A stretch of 64,000 nt of DNA from Lanius collurio (lineage: Eukaryota; Chordata; Aves; Passeriformes; Laniidae): contig JACBWW010000004.1 in NCBI GenBank assembly GCA_020086605.1, forward strand, positions 33,658,194 to 33,722,193, in the 5' to 3' direction. Below are positions 48,311 through 61,480 of the stretch, in pieces. Both the position numbers and the translations under genes were made by a program. Each line of letters opens with the position of its first letter. Position 1 is the first letter of the stretch. The notes under the pieces are model-generated. The model was not told the origin of the DNA. It was given only the letters and a program-made list of their open reading frames with translations, and ran no database searches.

Positions 48311-51300
48311 TAAGAAGATGGATGCCTGATGTATGCCGAGGCATATATTCCATCATCTGAAAACAGATACTAATTTCCACGTGCTCCTAACAGCAATCTG
48401 CCTGGCCACATTAATGCACATGAAAAGTTTCACACCCAAGAGCAGCAGACACCTCTTGACAGCCAGGACTCTGACAAGCACCGCTCAGAGATGTGTACCA
48501 GTGCCAGTTGTCCGACAGGTACTCCAGGCCTCTCCAGCATCACACATCTTATTGTTTCAGATCTTGAGTCAGTAAGTCCCCTCGAGAGACAAAGCCACAA
48601 AGCAGAAGCTGAGAAAAAGGATGTTTTTCAAAATACATGGCCTTAAGGAAGGTGCAGTGAACTCTAAGGCAAGGAACACTCACTGCTATTCATGTTTCTG
48701 TTCAGTTCTAACATTTTATTATTGAACCTAGACAAAAACCATTCCACCTATAAGGGTGACAAATTATTTCTTTTGCCTTATAAATGAATTAACATAGATT
48801 ACACAAGGGTATTTCTTCAATATCAGACATGAAACACAGTCCCAATACAAATGAATAAAGACTCACCCAGTCAGCATTTAAGTTGACAGGTCAAATCCAT
48901 ATATTTGACTGTCCTGCATAAAACCACAGCTCTAATCTGGTGCTTCTACTCAAAATAGGAGGAGATTGTAGGAAATCCAATGCGCATTCAAACATTACTT
49001 TAAAAATAGCTGTACTTTTGGCAAACACACCAACAAATTGCTTTTGTTACTTCTCCCACTATTCCATTAACTCCCTCAAGACAGAGCCATGCTGAGAGCT
49101 AATGAAAGACCCTTGTTTCAAACCTTCCTGTAATCCACTTGCATGAGGACAGAAAGTATCGTATTTATTGTGGTGGCCAGTAGCAAAATCTGTTGTTAGT
49201 TGGTTGCTGGGTTTTTTTCTTAGTTTTCTTTAATAAATAACTGTCAGATTTAATACACATGAATATTTTCTAAAAAAAAATCACCATTGACAAAAATACC
49301 ACAACTGAAATTACATGGACATACAACAGAAGACAGGTGTTGGAAATTTCACTCGCTTCTCATGTATTTTGATGATGTCCCACACACCGTATGTTGCTGT
49401 GTGTGGAGGCTGAGACGCCGCCCTCCTCTGTCCCAGCAGCTCTGTGGGAGCAGGAGCCCAAGGGGCTGACGGGTCAGCAGAAATTCCAGCATTGCAAAGA
49501 ACAAGAATTGATTTTTCTTAACTCCACAGTTCTGAGATTAATCTGCTGCTCCCAAACTTTATAAATAAAACAGTTAAATGTATCCAGGCACTTAAAAAAA
49601 CCTCCTCCTTTCCTCTCTCTTGACGTTTTTGCACTGTTTCCAGGGGAAAAAACACAACTGTCAGTACAATTGTTTCATATATTAGAGACTTTAATCCTAA
49701 CTAGGTCTTTTGGCTGTTTACATTATTAAGCAAAAATAAGCCTTTAAAAGTTGGAAGAACTGAGTTAAACTGATATTGGTGAATGTAAAAAAGATTGAAA
49801 ACATCAACTTTTTTATCCTTCAATGTAGCTTTAAACATGTAAGGAGGAATATACTACAAAAAAATCAAGATAAAATTAGAATTACATGAAAAGGGTGTTT
49901 AAATAAGGAAAGTGCAAGGATGAACTTAGCTAAAAATAACAATGTAGTAATTTAAACCATATCAGAACACATAGAATCAAACAGAAATGTAACCATTTTT
50001 CTGTTTCATCCCAACACGAACATCTCTTTACTTAAAACAGAAGCACCTTTTTTAAAAACCATGGAAACAGAAAGAATAGGGGGTTTAAAAATGAGAAAGC
50101 CAGATGTTGAACAGAGCACTCTACTAAATTGTTTTCCGGGATACTGTTGGAAATCACTGATTGAAGAGCCTTACCCCAACAATCTTGTTTCAGGAAGCTG
50201 CCGTTTTTGTTCCAGTACATTACTGACTTTCTGAGGTGTTATTAATAATTAAACTTTTCTTTTAAAATTACTCATTAATATTAACTTTGTTTAAAGTCTT
50301 CCTGGAAACTAATACTTTTAAGGAAAATAAAACATTAAAAATACACTAACCACAACAGTTAAATAAAAGAACGCGTTTAATTTGGGAAAGATTCTACTTC
50401 TTGTAAATTCACTTTCCACGATTCATACTCAGCTATACAGCAATAAAGCTGCACAAAAGATGTGTTTAGCATTCACTTTTTACACCTATGAGAAATGGAA
50501 AAGCAATGGCAATTTACCAACCCAATCTCCGTCTCTGCTTTTGCTTCCTCTAGACTGATAGCGAGATTAAGAAAGCAAAAACTGCAGGTGAAACCACTGT
50601 ATATAAGCCTCAAACGTAAAAGGCTAGCAAAGTCATTTGTCACCCCTTGCATGTGAAATGTGAGGAATAACCATTACTGAACTGGATCCAAATGAATTGT
50701 ACAAGAAAAGCCACTCTAGCTCCTGGAGCTGAGTTTCAAGTTACTTCACTCCTCTAAACTTTTTTCCTATTGCCTAGTGCAGCAGAGCTCCACATTGGGG
50801 AACCAAATGCCTCATCCCGGCTATATCCACGCAGACTCGGATGACCATGCTGGGGCAACCTCCACTTAAGGAGAGCTAACACAAAAAACTATTTACAATA
50901 CCTGGCATCCCATCAGTCCAAATCTGCCTGAAAGAAATCCTGAAGAGAAAGAATGTCTGAAATCACATCTTTTCTGCACACTTAGGCATCTACCCAGATT
51001 ATTCTGGCAATGCATGGTTGCACATGTCCTTGTGGTTGGAGAACTTGCCCAAAAAGTGACAGATGACATCCATTTCCCCTTTCAGCTTAAGGTAATACAA
51101 AAGTACATCTCTTTTCCTCAAGAGCTTTCTAAGCCAAGGACACTTCTTATCTCCCCTTCTCTGCCTCAGTGTAGAAAAGTACCCAAGATTTACAGAGATG
51201 GAGTGAGAAGGGAAGAGAAAGTATAAAGCAGAGGGATTTCTCCTAAGAGAGAATGCTGGTCCCAGCACCAGCATCTGTTTATTCTAATTTTGTGTTTAAA

Positions 51301-54300
51301 ATCACCAGATACCATACATATGATACCATACATTCCCATATAGTCTGGTTTATCAAGACTAACCCCCCTTCCTTTCCACTGCACACAAACTATAAAATTC
51401 CATCTTCTGCATTCATTCAGTCACTGCCACGTCTCCTCCCATGGAGTGAACAAAGCTCTGCAAGACATCCCAGAGGCATATTTCTACCCAGATTCTACCA
51501 AGAATCACACGCAAAGGGCTTCTGCCAGGTTTCAGTTTAGTGGGAGGACTGTCTTAAAGCCCTATGTGGAAAAGCTACATGTTAACTACAGGTTCTATCT
51601 GCTTCACTTGAAGAGTCAATATTATTCCTCAGTCTTGTTTGGATTCCTTTATTAACTTCTGTATCAAATAGTTCTAGCATTTTTATTTTACTTTCTTCTT
51701 GAAATACCATATACAAAGCAATGAAAACTTGCATACAGGATATACTGAAGACAACTTAGAAATTCTCTAACATCACAACTCAGAAATTCTGGTCTGCAGA
51801 ACTCTACCAACTATAAGCAGAAAACAACTGTGTTGCAACATGCAAAGCATTAAATTGTTTAAAGCTGTTCAAATAAGTCTCAGAGCCTTTTTCCTTAAAA
51901 ATATTTTCTACCCTCAGTTGCCTCAGAAAAAAATTAAAATGAGGTTGTTATTTGTGGATAACTACACCTTAAGACTACAAATATTTTTCCTTGTTTCTTA
52001 CAGAGAGGAAAATTGCTACAAGAGATGACAGCTTGTAGCAACTAAGCACAGTCAGACGAATCCTATGGGCTTTCTCATTTGCATTTTGCCTGTAACAGAG
52101 TTACTGAGAACTCTCACGTAACACACGTCACTAACTGCTGATTCCCCCCTCCAAAAACCTTCTTTCCAAACCAAAGCTGAAAGCCAAAGTATAAGCAGTA
52201 GCTTTAAAGAAAAGTTACTAGAAAATTATGAGGCCGGTCTGTACAGGGTGGCTGACCAGCAGGCCACAATTCCCTCAGCCATTCAAGCTGAGGAGCAGCA
52301 GCTGCTGTCCCTTCTCAATCTGTACAAAATTTCTTCTGAAATGTCTATCATATCCATTAATACATTTTTTTTAAACCTCTTCTAAAAGTACCTTGAAAAG
52401 TTCATTTTCACACTGAAGTGAACTCCAGTATCAAGCCCATACAGCACATACAGAATCCACTTAAATCAGCTACAGAACTCCCAAACCCGTATGCGGACTA
52501 GGAAAAATCCAAATGTTGCCTTTTGATAGTTTACAGTACGTTTGTCGCACTTTTTGGATACTGAAACACACTGCACTAACACACAGTTGCAGCAGAAATG
52601 ACTGCAGTTCCCCAAACAACAATAATGAATGTTTGTGTGTACTTATGCAGATGCTCTGTGTAACTCCAGGTAGACAATGTGAAGCAGTAAGAACAGTAAC
52701 TGAGTGCATGGCAGCAGGATAACATAACACCTTCCTTTCCTTCATCTCTAATAACCAGCAGGTGTCCAAGCCTGCTTCTCCTGGAGATGACAAATTACAA
52801 TAACATAGCTCAGTGAAAGGCACTGGCAAAAGTTACAAGACTTGTCAGAACAACTGCAAAACTAACACATATCACATGTATCTGTAGCTAAAGCATATCT
52901 TCACTGTGACAGGATCCCAGTTAAAGCTACAAAAGAACAGGGAGACTAAGCAATAATTCTAAATTAAACTTCAAGAAATATACAGGGGCCAGTATTACCT
53001 ATTTGAAAGTCAGCTCCTAGAGGGAAATAATGATGTTTTGGAAGCCTAGGCCTATCAGTGAATATCAGCATTTTCTGAAGTTTGAGGTATTGTTGTTGAT
53101 ACACCAACACAATATTATTTTTTAAAATACACAGTTTTGAAGTTCTCCATATGGTATCAACTATGTCCTTGATGATTAAAAATGAACAAGGTTCCTTTGT
53201 GTGCACATTATGACAGACACATTTTATTGTCTGAGGGCCAGCAATTTTTCCTTTTAAATAGTTGGCTTTTGCTTTAACTTCTTGAATATACATGGAAAAG
53301 CCACTTCACATGTTTTTTAAAGCCTTCTAAAGCATTTCTGGAGTGTCAGCATTCTCATTTGCCACTAGAAGCTCTTTCTGATGAGCTCAGGACTTCAGCT
53401 TCAAATCAAGTTACATCAGAATGACATCAGCTGAATGTTAATTAGGGTAGATGCACAAACAGGTGTGACAAAACCATGCTGTGACTAAAATGTGAAATTC
53501 TAATTCATATCAACCACCCCAAAGACTATCCATTTAAGCCCATCCAATAAAAAAAAACCAGAAGAACCTATCAAACATATTGAAATGACAGAAGTTTTCA
53601 CTTAAAAAGTCATGCACTGTAGAATCATCTTCTAGAAAAATCAAACAGCAAAATGTAAACTATGAGGTTAGCATAATTCCAGTATGGAGAATCATACATT
53701 CACTTCTGGGTGCTGATGGCAAGGCTGTGGTTACATGCTGCTATTATACATGGCTACATTACTGAAAAGTTCAGCCTCGTTGTTACTCATTTCTTCAGGT
53801 CTGCTGTTTCAACTGTGGCTGGAATAAAGCACACACGAGACACAGGGAAGGCAAGGAGGTAATCTGCCAGCCAAGGGAATCATAACAAGGTACAGCAACC
53901 TACAATGCTGCAGCAAAAGCACAATACTGTTGATCTTTGCTTTTAACACACCTCTCTCTCCAGGTATGCAGATAAAGAGGTGAACATCCGTTGACACCGG
54001 AAAGATAAAGTAGTGACATTATGAACAAAACAGATTGTATGCACAAAGAGAGGCTTGGGCAATGCTGTTGCCCTCTGTGACTCCTAGACACAAAGATCTA
54101 TGCTCTCAGATGAGTTAAATTAAAATCTAGGGGTATGTTTTATTCATTAAGGCATACAGGAAAGTTTGTGAACTTAGATTTTCATTTTTTCCTTTAAACA
54201 GAAATACCTTCATTCAAACAGCTGAGTTTTAATCTTTTCTGAGTTTGTATTTCTTTGTAACTTTGTAGACAAAAAGCTGGTTCTCCCTGGCAGTGAATCT

Positions 54301-55189
54301 ATAAAACAATGCAACAAACAGTCCCTAAAATGTTTACCTATTTTTTTTTTCTAACTCAGATCAATATCATTCTAAAGTAAAAATAAAGCTGAACATACAT
54401 TTATTCAAATCATGCACGTATACATGGCTATGTTCAAAAAATATTTCATGTTACTAGACCTTATTGCTTTAATTTCTCACTATAATTTGTGGCAAGAAGA
54501 ATATTAATATTGTACCACAACACTATACACTTTAAAGAAGATCAGTACAAATGTATTGAATGTGTTGTGTATTTGAGGGGAATAGAAGTTTATCAAGGAT
54601 TGATTTGCATTTAAAACAGATGTATTAAACAGAGAAGGACCATCTGATAAGACAAAATTGAACTGTTTTTAGTAAACATGTCCTTCAAGATTTTCTTCAG
54701 CTGCTTTTTATTTATAGATTAAGATAGAAAACAGTTTCTTCATCATTGTTTTTCAGCTCTTTATGAAGCAATTATAAACCAAAATCAACTGAATACACAT
54801 TAACGAGAAAATATGCTCTTTACCTGCAGAAGGGACTACTACTGTCATAATTCAATTTAACACATACACACATTTTCAGCAGAGTACCAAGTGATTTCCA
54901 TGTGGCGGTTCATTTGAGTTCTTTAGGATGTCAGAAACAACCTTGTACTGTTTAATATTATCTTTATTAAAATTAGATTTATTCAAATTGAAGCAGGGCA
55001 TGACATTGATTTGCAATAATTTTAAGTAGGTGCATTTTAAAATAAAAGGAGATATTTAAATGAGCAATCTTTTTTTCTTGTTTTTTTTTTTTTTTTAATT
55101 ATCAACTGCTAACTACTCATCATCAAACACTACACATTTATTTATAGGATGAACCAGGCAAATACCTAATAAAGCACAGTAATACTGCT

Positions 55190-55375
55190 GGCAATATTCA
55201 GGCCTTCATATAATGTTTACAAGCATAGTTAATCTTCACAATAACCTTGTAATGTTGGTAGGGAGTAAAGTATTCATTATTCTTAAACTTCACATATGGG
55301 AAAACTGAAACAGAGAGATTAATTTAGAAACAAAAATCAAGTATAGGTCCCCCAAATGCAGTGTCAAGGCCTAAG
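55190..55375 (+). mobile_element. MIR-like ancient SINE fragment
   Basis: The order tataatgtttacaagcatag, ttaatcttcacaataacctt, attattcttaaacttcacat, atgggaaaactgaaacagag, agattaa follows the MIR consensus (..tttacatgtatta.. cctcacaac.. gaggaaactgaggcacagag..). It is strongly diverged. Limits are approximate. Confidence 0.6.
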
Positions 55376-58300
55376 CAAAAAAAGACTAATTTTAAAGGCA
55401 CTAAAATCAATAAAAGCAGATGGGGCTCTGAGCCTGTGAAAACAAGTTTTCTCCAGGAGTATGACTTTAGACACTCTGGGCTAACATTTTGATTACATTA
55501 TAATATTGTATTATTATTACTATTATATTTTTAAATTTTATTACATTGTTTTCTGTAATTAATGAAACAGGTGTCCAGTTGTGTAGCATGGTTGGCTAGG
55601 TCCTGTTACAGTCTCTAGGCTGCTATCTTACCTACATTTTTCTAATAATTAATTACAACTAGGAATGCTTGTTATTTCTTCAGATATAGAAATACAGAGA
55701 GGCCTTTATTTAATACTCTGAAGAATAAAGAATGGTACAGTGTGTAAATGCCACCTTTGTCACAATTACAGCAACCAAAGCACCAGCCTGGGACCATTTT
55801 TGCTTTGTTTTTTTAACATGAAGCAGGACGAAGCTGGGTCCAGACTTACACAGGGAGGACATCCTCCTACATGGATTTCCATGGTACAGAAGTAGAAAGA
55901 CTACCATTGCCTCCTTTGGCTATTCTGATTACTCACCACAGGAAAATGGTATATCCTATGCCATATTAGCTCAAGTTAAATAACTTCCTAGCAGGACATT
56001 GGTGCTTCTAATTTGTCTTCCCTTTAGGGCACAGCATTTTTTTTTAATAACCAGTGAACAAACTTTTTCTCAGCTTCTATCTTACACATCCGTTTTGATC
56101 TTTTTGGAACAAAACCTGTCCTTGCTTTGGGTCAGCACTTTCCTTGCAACTTTGGTTTATTCCATCCCCCACAAACAAAAAGGTTGTTAAAATAATTACA
56201 GAAGAAATAGTTCTTTGCAGGTGCTGAGGGAGGAGCGGTGAAAGGAAATATATTCCAACATGCAGCTGACTTATGTGAGCACACAGAAATGAGAAATACA
56301 TGTACTGTCCCAGAGTTGGTCTGGTATTTGTTTCTGGGCTGGAACAGATTCCTGCCAGGGACATTAAAATCCGAGGAAAGACAGTGCAGTAGCAGAAAGA
56401 CGACACAAGGTGGTGGTCACTGAAGCACGAAGGAGAGGAAAGGGAGCAGAAAGCCTGGCTGGGGAGCGCCATGAAATGGGGATGTTGGCTCCAACCGTGA
56501 TATCTGTCTATCGGGCAGGGGATGCTCTAATGGAAATCACTTCCTTTGAATCTCAGCCAAAAACTTAAAAGCATCGGCACAGCTGTCTGCATTGTGTTAC
56601 TTTAGGTTTCAAAAGGGGAGGAAAAAAATCCAGAACTACCCCCTGGCTCAGTTCACAAGCTCCGCCAGTTTCTCTGGCTGTGCCTGGAAATTCCCACAAA
56701 CACACACGCTAGCTAAGCAGACACATACACACAAATGTGTGTGAATACTCGCCAGAGAGGATCCCTTGGGAAAAGGGCATGTGTTGTACACCTGGAATTC
56801 CAAACACTAACTACCAGTTTAAAACTTCAAAAAGTTATGTGGGTCAAAATGCCTTAAAATAAAAGCAGGGAAATGAAAACATCAAGATTTACCAAAAAGC
56901 CTTTTACCAAGCAAAAAAGGCTCAGAGATATCAGAAAATAAGCAAAGAACCCATACAGAATAGGAAGGAAAAATGTGAAAAATAACCCATTTCATTACTG
57001 CTGTGATTGAAGAGGTTATTAGAGGCAAAAATGTAACCTTCAAAGGGAGAAAACACCCCTCACTAACCATAGGAGGAAGCATCAGTTATGTCAGGTGAAT
57101 TGAAAGATGGAAATAAGGAGACGCGAGAGGAAATGTGAACAGCAAATAGCAGAGCTACACCAGCAATACCAAGGCATTCCTGAAATGCACCAAAGCAGGA
57201 AGCCACCAACTTGACAGGCTGCAGAGGAATCAATGGACGGCTAAGGTCAAAAATTTGACGAGAAAACAAAATGATGTCTTTGTAACAGGTCTTCTTCACA
57301 GAAGATGAATATATGCCTATAACTTTATTTCTCATATATCTTGATATGATAAGGGAGATGCCAAAGAGATGATGTTGGAATCAAGATGATAAAATTACAG
57401 GAGAAATAAGCACTGAGAATATATATAAAATACCATGAAAGTATGAAGGAACATAATATGAAGAATTTGAGAAAGTAACAGAAACAAGCATTTTATATAC
57501 ACCCCCACATTAAAATGTAAATACTATATCAACAGATGCAAAAAGAAATCCTAGAAATTATAGTTTCACCAGCTTTTCTTCAGTGTAAGTTATTTTGCTT
57601 AGCACAGACAAGCTGGTCAGCAATGACATAGCAAAATCCACCAATAAATATACCTGACACTGAAAAACTGAAATATTTCTTTGGGAATCTCAGGTTTACA
57701 CAATGTGAAAAATGATTTTTAGAAAAACCAAAGATGTTATACACAAATGATACGGCACTTTATGAATTAGCAGTAGGCCTAAGATCCTGAGTACGTATTC
57801 TCCTAATTCTGATCTCAGAAACAACAGAAGTGTCATTAATTCAGAAGTAGACAACACAAATGAATAAGATTTAGAAAGATTTTCATATTAATTAGACTTA
57901 CATAATTGATTCAGATGAAGTTAAGTGAATAATGCTACAGAAAAAACGAAGTGCTCAGCCCTTTCAAAACCTGAACAGCAAAGGAACTTAGAAAAAAAAT
58001 TAAGTAAATGGTTTTTGGAAAATAGGAAATAAACTCATTTTGTTTAATAACTTTCAGGACTCATAGCCACGAGGTAGCGTGATGAAGATCTTGCATCCAT
58101 TTATTTAGGTACGGACATCGTTATGTAAAGGTAAGACTCCTTCCACTTTTATTTCCTACTCCTTTTATTTCCCATTTGTCCCCAAAAGCCAGAAAATCTG
58201 ATTTTTCTCAAAGGTCAACGTACCAAATCCATTACAATTCCATAGAACATTTTGAAAGCAGGAAAGCTAATTACATTATCTCAATATATAAAAATATTTT

Positions 58301-59175
58301 ACCTTTCTCCTTGTCAGGGGTACCCCAAACAGCAAATCAGTTCAAGATGCAATGCAACACTCCAAATTCCTTAGCTGTATATCTTCCTGGTTAGGATAAT
58401 CTTACCATGAAACAACTCCAAATGTAAAAAATTTAGGTTTTTTAAAGATTTCGGGAGCTTGGCAGAGTTTCAGAGTAAGGAAGCTGGGGCTACTGGCTAG
58501 GTAAGAGGCTGGAGAAGAATGACCTTTACATGAAATCAAATCGGTTAGTAAAACTTCTGCATACGAGTGGTGAAACAAGCCACTTGGGCTCTGTGCCTTG
58601 GTGTGTTATGCAGACACCTAGGCAGAAATCACCTCAAAGTGGAATGAATGCCTGCCTTTATAGATCCCCCATGTGACTTATAAATGGAATTGCCCCAGTG
58701 CTTAAAAAGGTACTTTTAAGGCATTACCACTGCATGTGTTTAAAATGTCAATTAAAAATAAGGAAAAAAGCAAAACATGAAACAGGCTGGGAACTGTTAC
58801 AGACCCATTTTCATATGCAGCCATATTTGTGATGCTCAATCTCACCTTACGTTATCATTTCAGATGGCACTCAGGACATGTAAACAAGCCTTACTACCCC
58901 AACAGGTTTGATTCATGCAAAAATTCAGTAACAAAGTGTTAAAGAGAGATTCTTTATATGAAAGTATTACACCATCCAAAATTATTTAAAGCACTGAAAA
59001 TTGAGTTTGGTCCATTTATTTAATTTCTTTAGAATGTGAAAAATATGCATTGCTTTAAAAACAAAATGCTTAATGGATACATACAACCAATCATCCCCGG
59101 TCTGTGATGTGTTACAGCCCAGCCCAGTACTCCAGCTCCCAGTCTGCCCGATTATAAATAGGCTGCCAATCTGGG

Positions 59176-59193
59176 CAGCAGCAGCAGCAGCAG
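59176..59193 (+). repeat. Short (CAG)6 tract
   Basis: Six CAG units in intronic sequence, flanked by non-repeat DNA. No coding context. Confidence 0.9.
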
Positions 59194-61269
59194 CTGTCTC
59201 TCATCATTCTGCTTTCTCCCTCCATTTCTATTAGATTTTTAACACAACGTAGTGATCTCTGCATATTTTCTCCACACTCTGCAATAGGTGTGACAAGCAC
59301 AAATACATTTGTTTTTTAAGATTATTCACAATGAACACAATTCTCCACTAACCTGTTACTGTTTACCTGATTTGTATATATGTACACACTAACTGGGCCT
59401 GCACATTGGCATTGGCAGCTATAAATTAAATGTTTAGTACTACAATTCAGCTGTCTTTAGAGAAACAACTGAACTGCCTGTTCTATTAGACACAGGTAAA
59501 TAATATATACACACCTGAACACTGAAGCCTGCAGCAACAATCACAAGATGGTCCGACCTGTGCCTATATCATGCAAGCAACACAAACTATCCAACTTAGT
59601 GAGGTACTTCTTCAAATATCAACACAATGAAAAGCCATGCTTGGAAGTCTGCCAGCTCATTTTTAAACTACATATGAAATAAAGATCAAATTATAATCAG
59701 AGCCAACTTATTTCTTGTTACACACAGAAATGCCACTAAAATACTTCATAATTACCATTCTGGAGTGATTATATAAAGTGTGGTTCTCAGAGTACAATGC
59801 TTAATACAAAAAATATAATATTTTACATTTTCTTACATTAAGTCTTTACACTGTTCCCACTTGAACACTTATTTTCTGTCCTTAGAAGTATTTTCTCTTG
59901 ACTACAGAAAAACTACTTTGTCAGATAAGTGTTAGTTTTATCTTATCCTGTTGACAAAACTGAATGTTCAGATACCACTTTATCAGACTATATTCTTATA
60001 AGTGGCATTTTTAAGACAGATTACTCAAGTAAAAACTTTCTTTAAGGGCTGTTAATGATTATAATGCCCCAAATAATTGGGGATGCAGTCACAATTCTTC
60101 TTGGCCAAAATGTTCAATGTCCAGTTGGGTTCATAGCTATTTCCAGTAAAGGCACATTATTTCATTTCAATACATACGTGTGTTATTACACAGTCTGCAT
60201 TTCAGAATTTTCAGTGTGATCGGTTAAAGACTACATTTTCTACTGCACACTTCCTCTAAAATACTGAAATAAACATGTACAATGCACCTACTGGTGTTTA
60301 AAGTTCAAGAAAGCTGGAAGCAGATGCTCTCAGCAAAAGACATCAAGCTTCAGAACAAAGACATTGATCAGGGTTAATCTGATGTCTTCCTTTTTTTGGA
60401 GCAGCACAAGACAGTGTTGTTCACTTCAGACTTTTTTCAGGCAGGATCCTACAGCTAGAGACAACACAGTCTTGTACCAATACAAAGAAACAAAAAATCC
60501 CCAAGACACAACTACCTGCATTCTTATGCAGTCTTAACAAGATCATGCTGAGCTAAAATTTTATGTAGCTACCAAAACATTACCATGAGTGCAGTATCAA
60601 TATAGGTGACACAGACAAGCAAAGAAATAATGAGCAGAACTTTTCACTTGTTCTTAAAGTTTTGTCAGTATTAAAAAGTATCAATTCCTATTCCTGCCCA
60701 GGCTCTTACTGATACTACACAGAAACTCCATCTTTGTAAGCATAATGCAAGTTCTGAGGTTATACCTGTTTAAAAGTATACCATTGGTACACAAACAACA
60801 CACTGGTTGGTTACTTTCCAGCAGCTTGGGCTCCAGCAGATACCATCTTGTAATCCCCATTTCTACTTCTACTCTTCTGCATGAAAACTTGAGACCACTT
60901 AGTCCCGAGTTTTTTCACTATCAGCTTCTAAGACATCTGAAGTATTTGATTAGCTGAGGTGCTGCAAGATGTAACTGCTGCTGGTAATATCTTAAATTAT
61001 TCTAGACATTTTTGCAGAAGGGTATCTTGTCTGTGCAGTTAAAGGGAGCTTGTAATATGAGCAGCGTACAGTTTATAGATACAGCAACAGAAGTTACAGA
61101 AGGAGGAATAAACAAGTAAGATTTTATTTTTTTTAAATAAAATCCAGCTCAGGTCCATAAAAGTGGCTGAGAAGTGTGCTGTAAAATGAGACTTGAAGGT
61201 GGCCAATCTAAGCACTTCTACAGATGAGTCCTGGGAGGTCACAGGATGCATAGATGGTAACATGGAAGA

Positions 61270-61480
61270 TGACATGGAAGCAACTGCCTAAGAAGTGACA
61301 GATGGATGTGTGGGAACATTAAAGAAGTGGAGCGAGTGGGGGAGAGACAGGAAACTCATCGAGGAACATAAGTAAGGAAGGGCAGAATTATATAGAACTT
61401 TGAAAGTACTGAAAAGAGCTCAAATCTGATGCAAATATGGGTGGTGAACAGTAGGGGGATTACAAAAATAAGAGTGACAA
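61270..61480 (+). mobile_element. Possible ancient LINE (L3/CR1-type) remnant
   Basis: The phrase tagaactttgaaagtactga followed by gctcaaatctgatgcaaat and ggtggtgaacagtaggggg resembles the gctttgaaggt..agcttgaacttgatgcggaa..ccagtggaggg segment shared by old amniote LINE 3' ends. The match is weak and by eye only. Confidence 0.3.
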
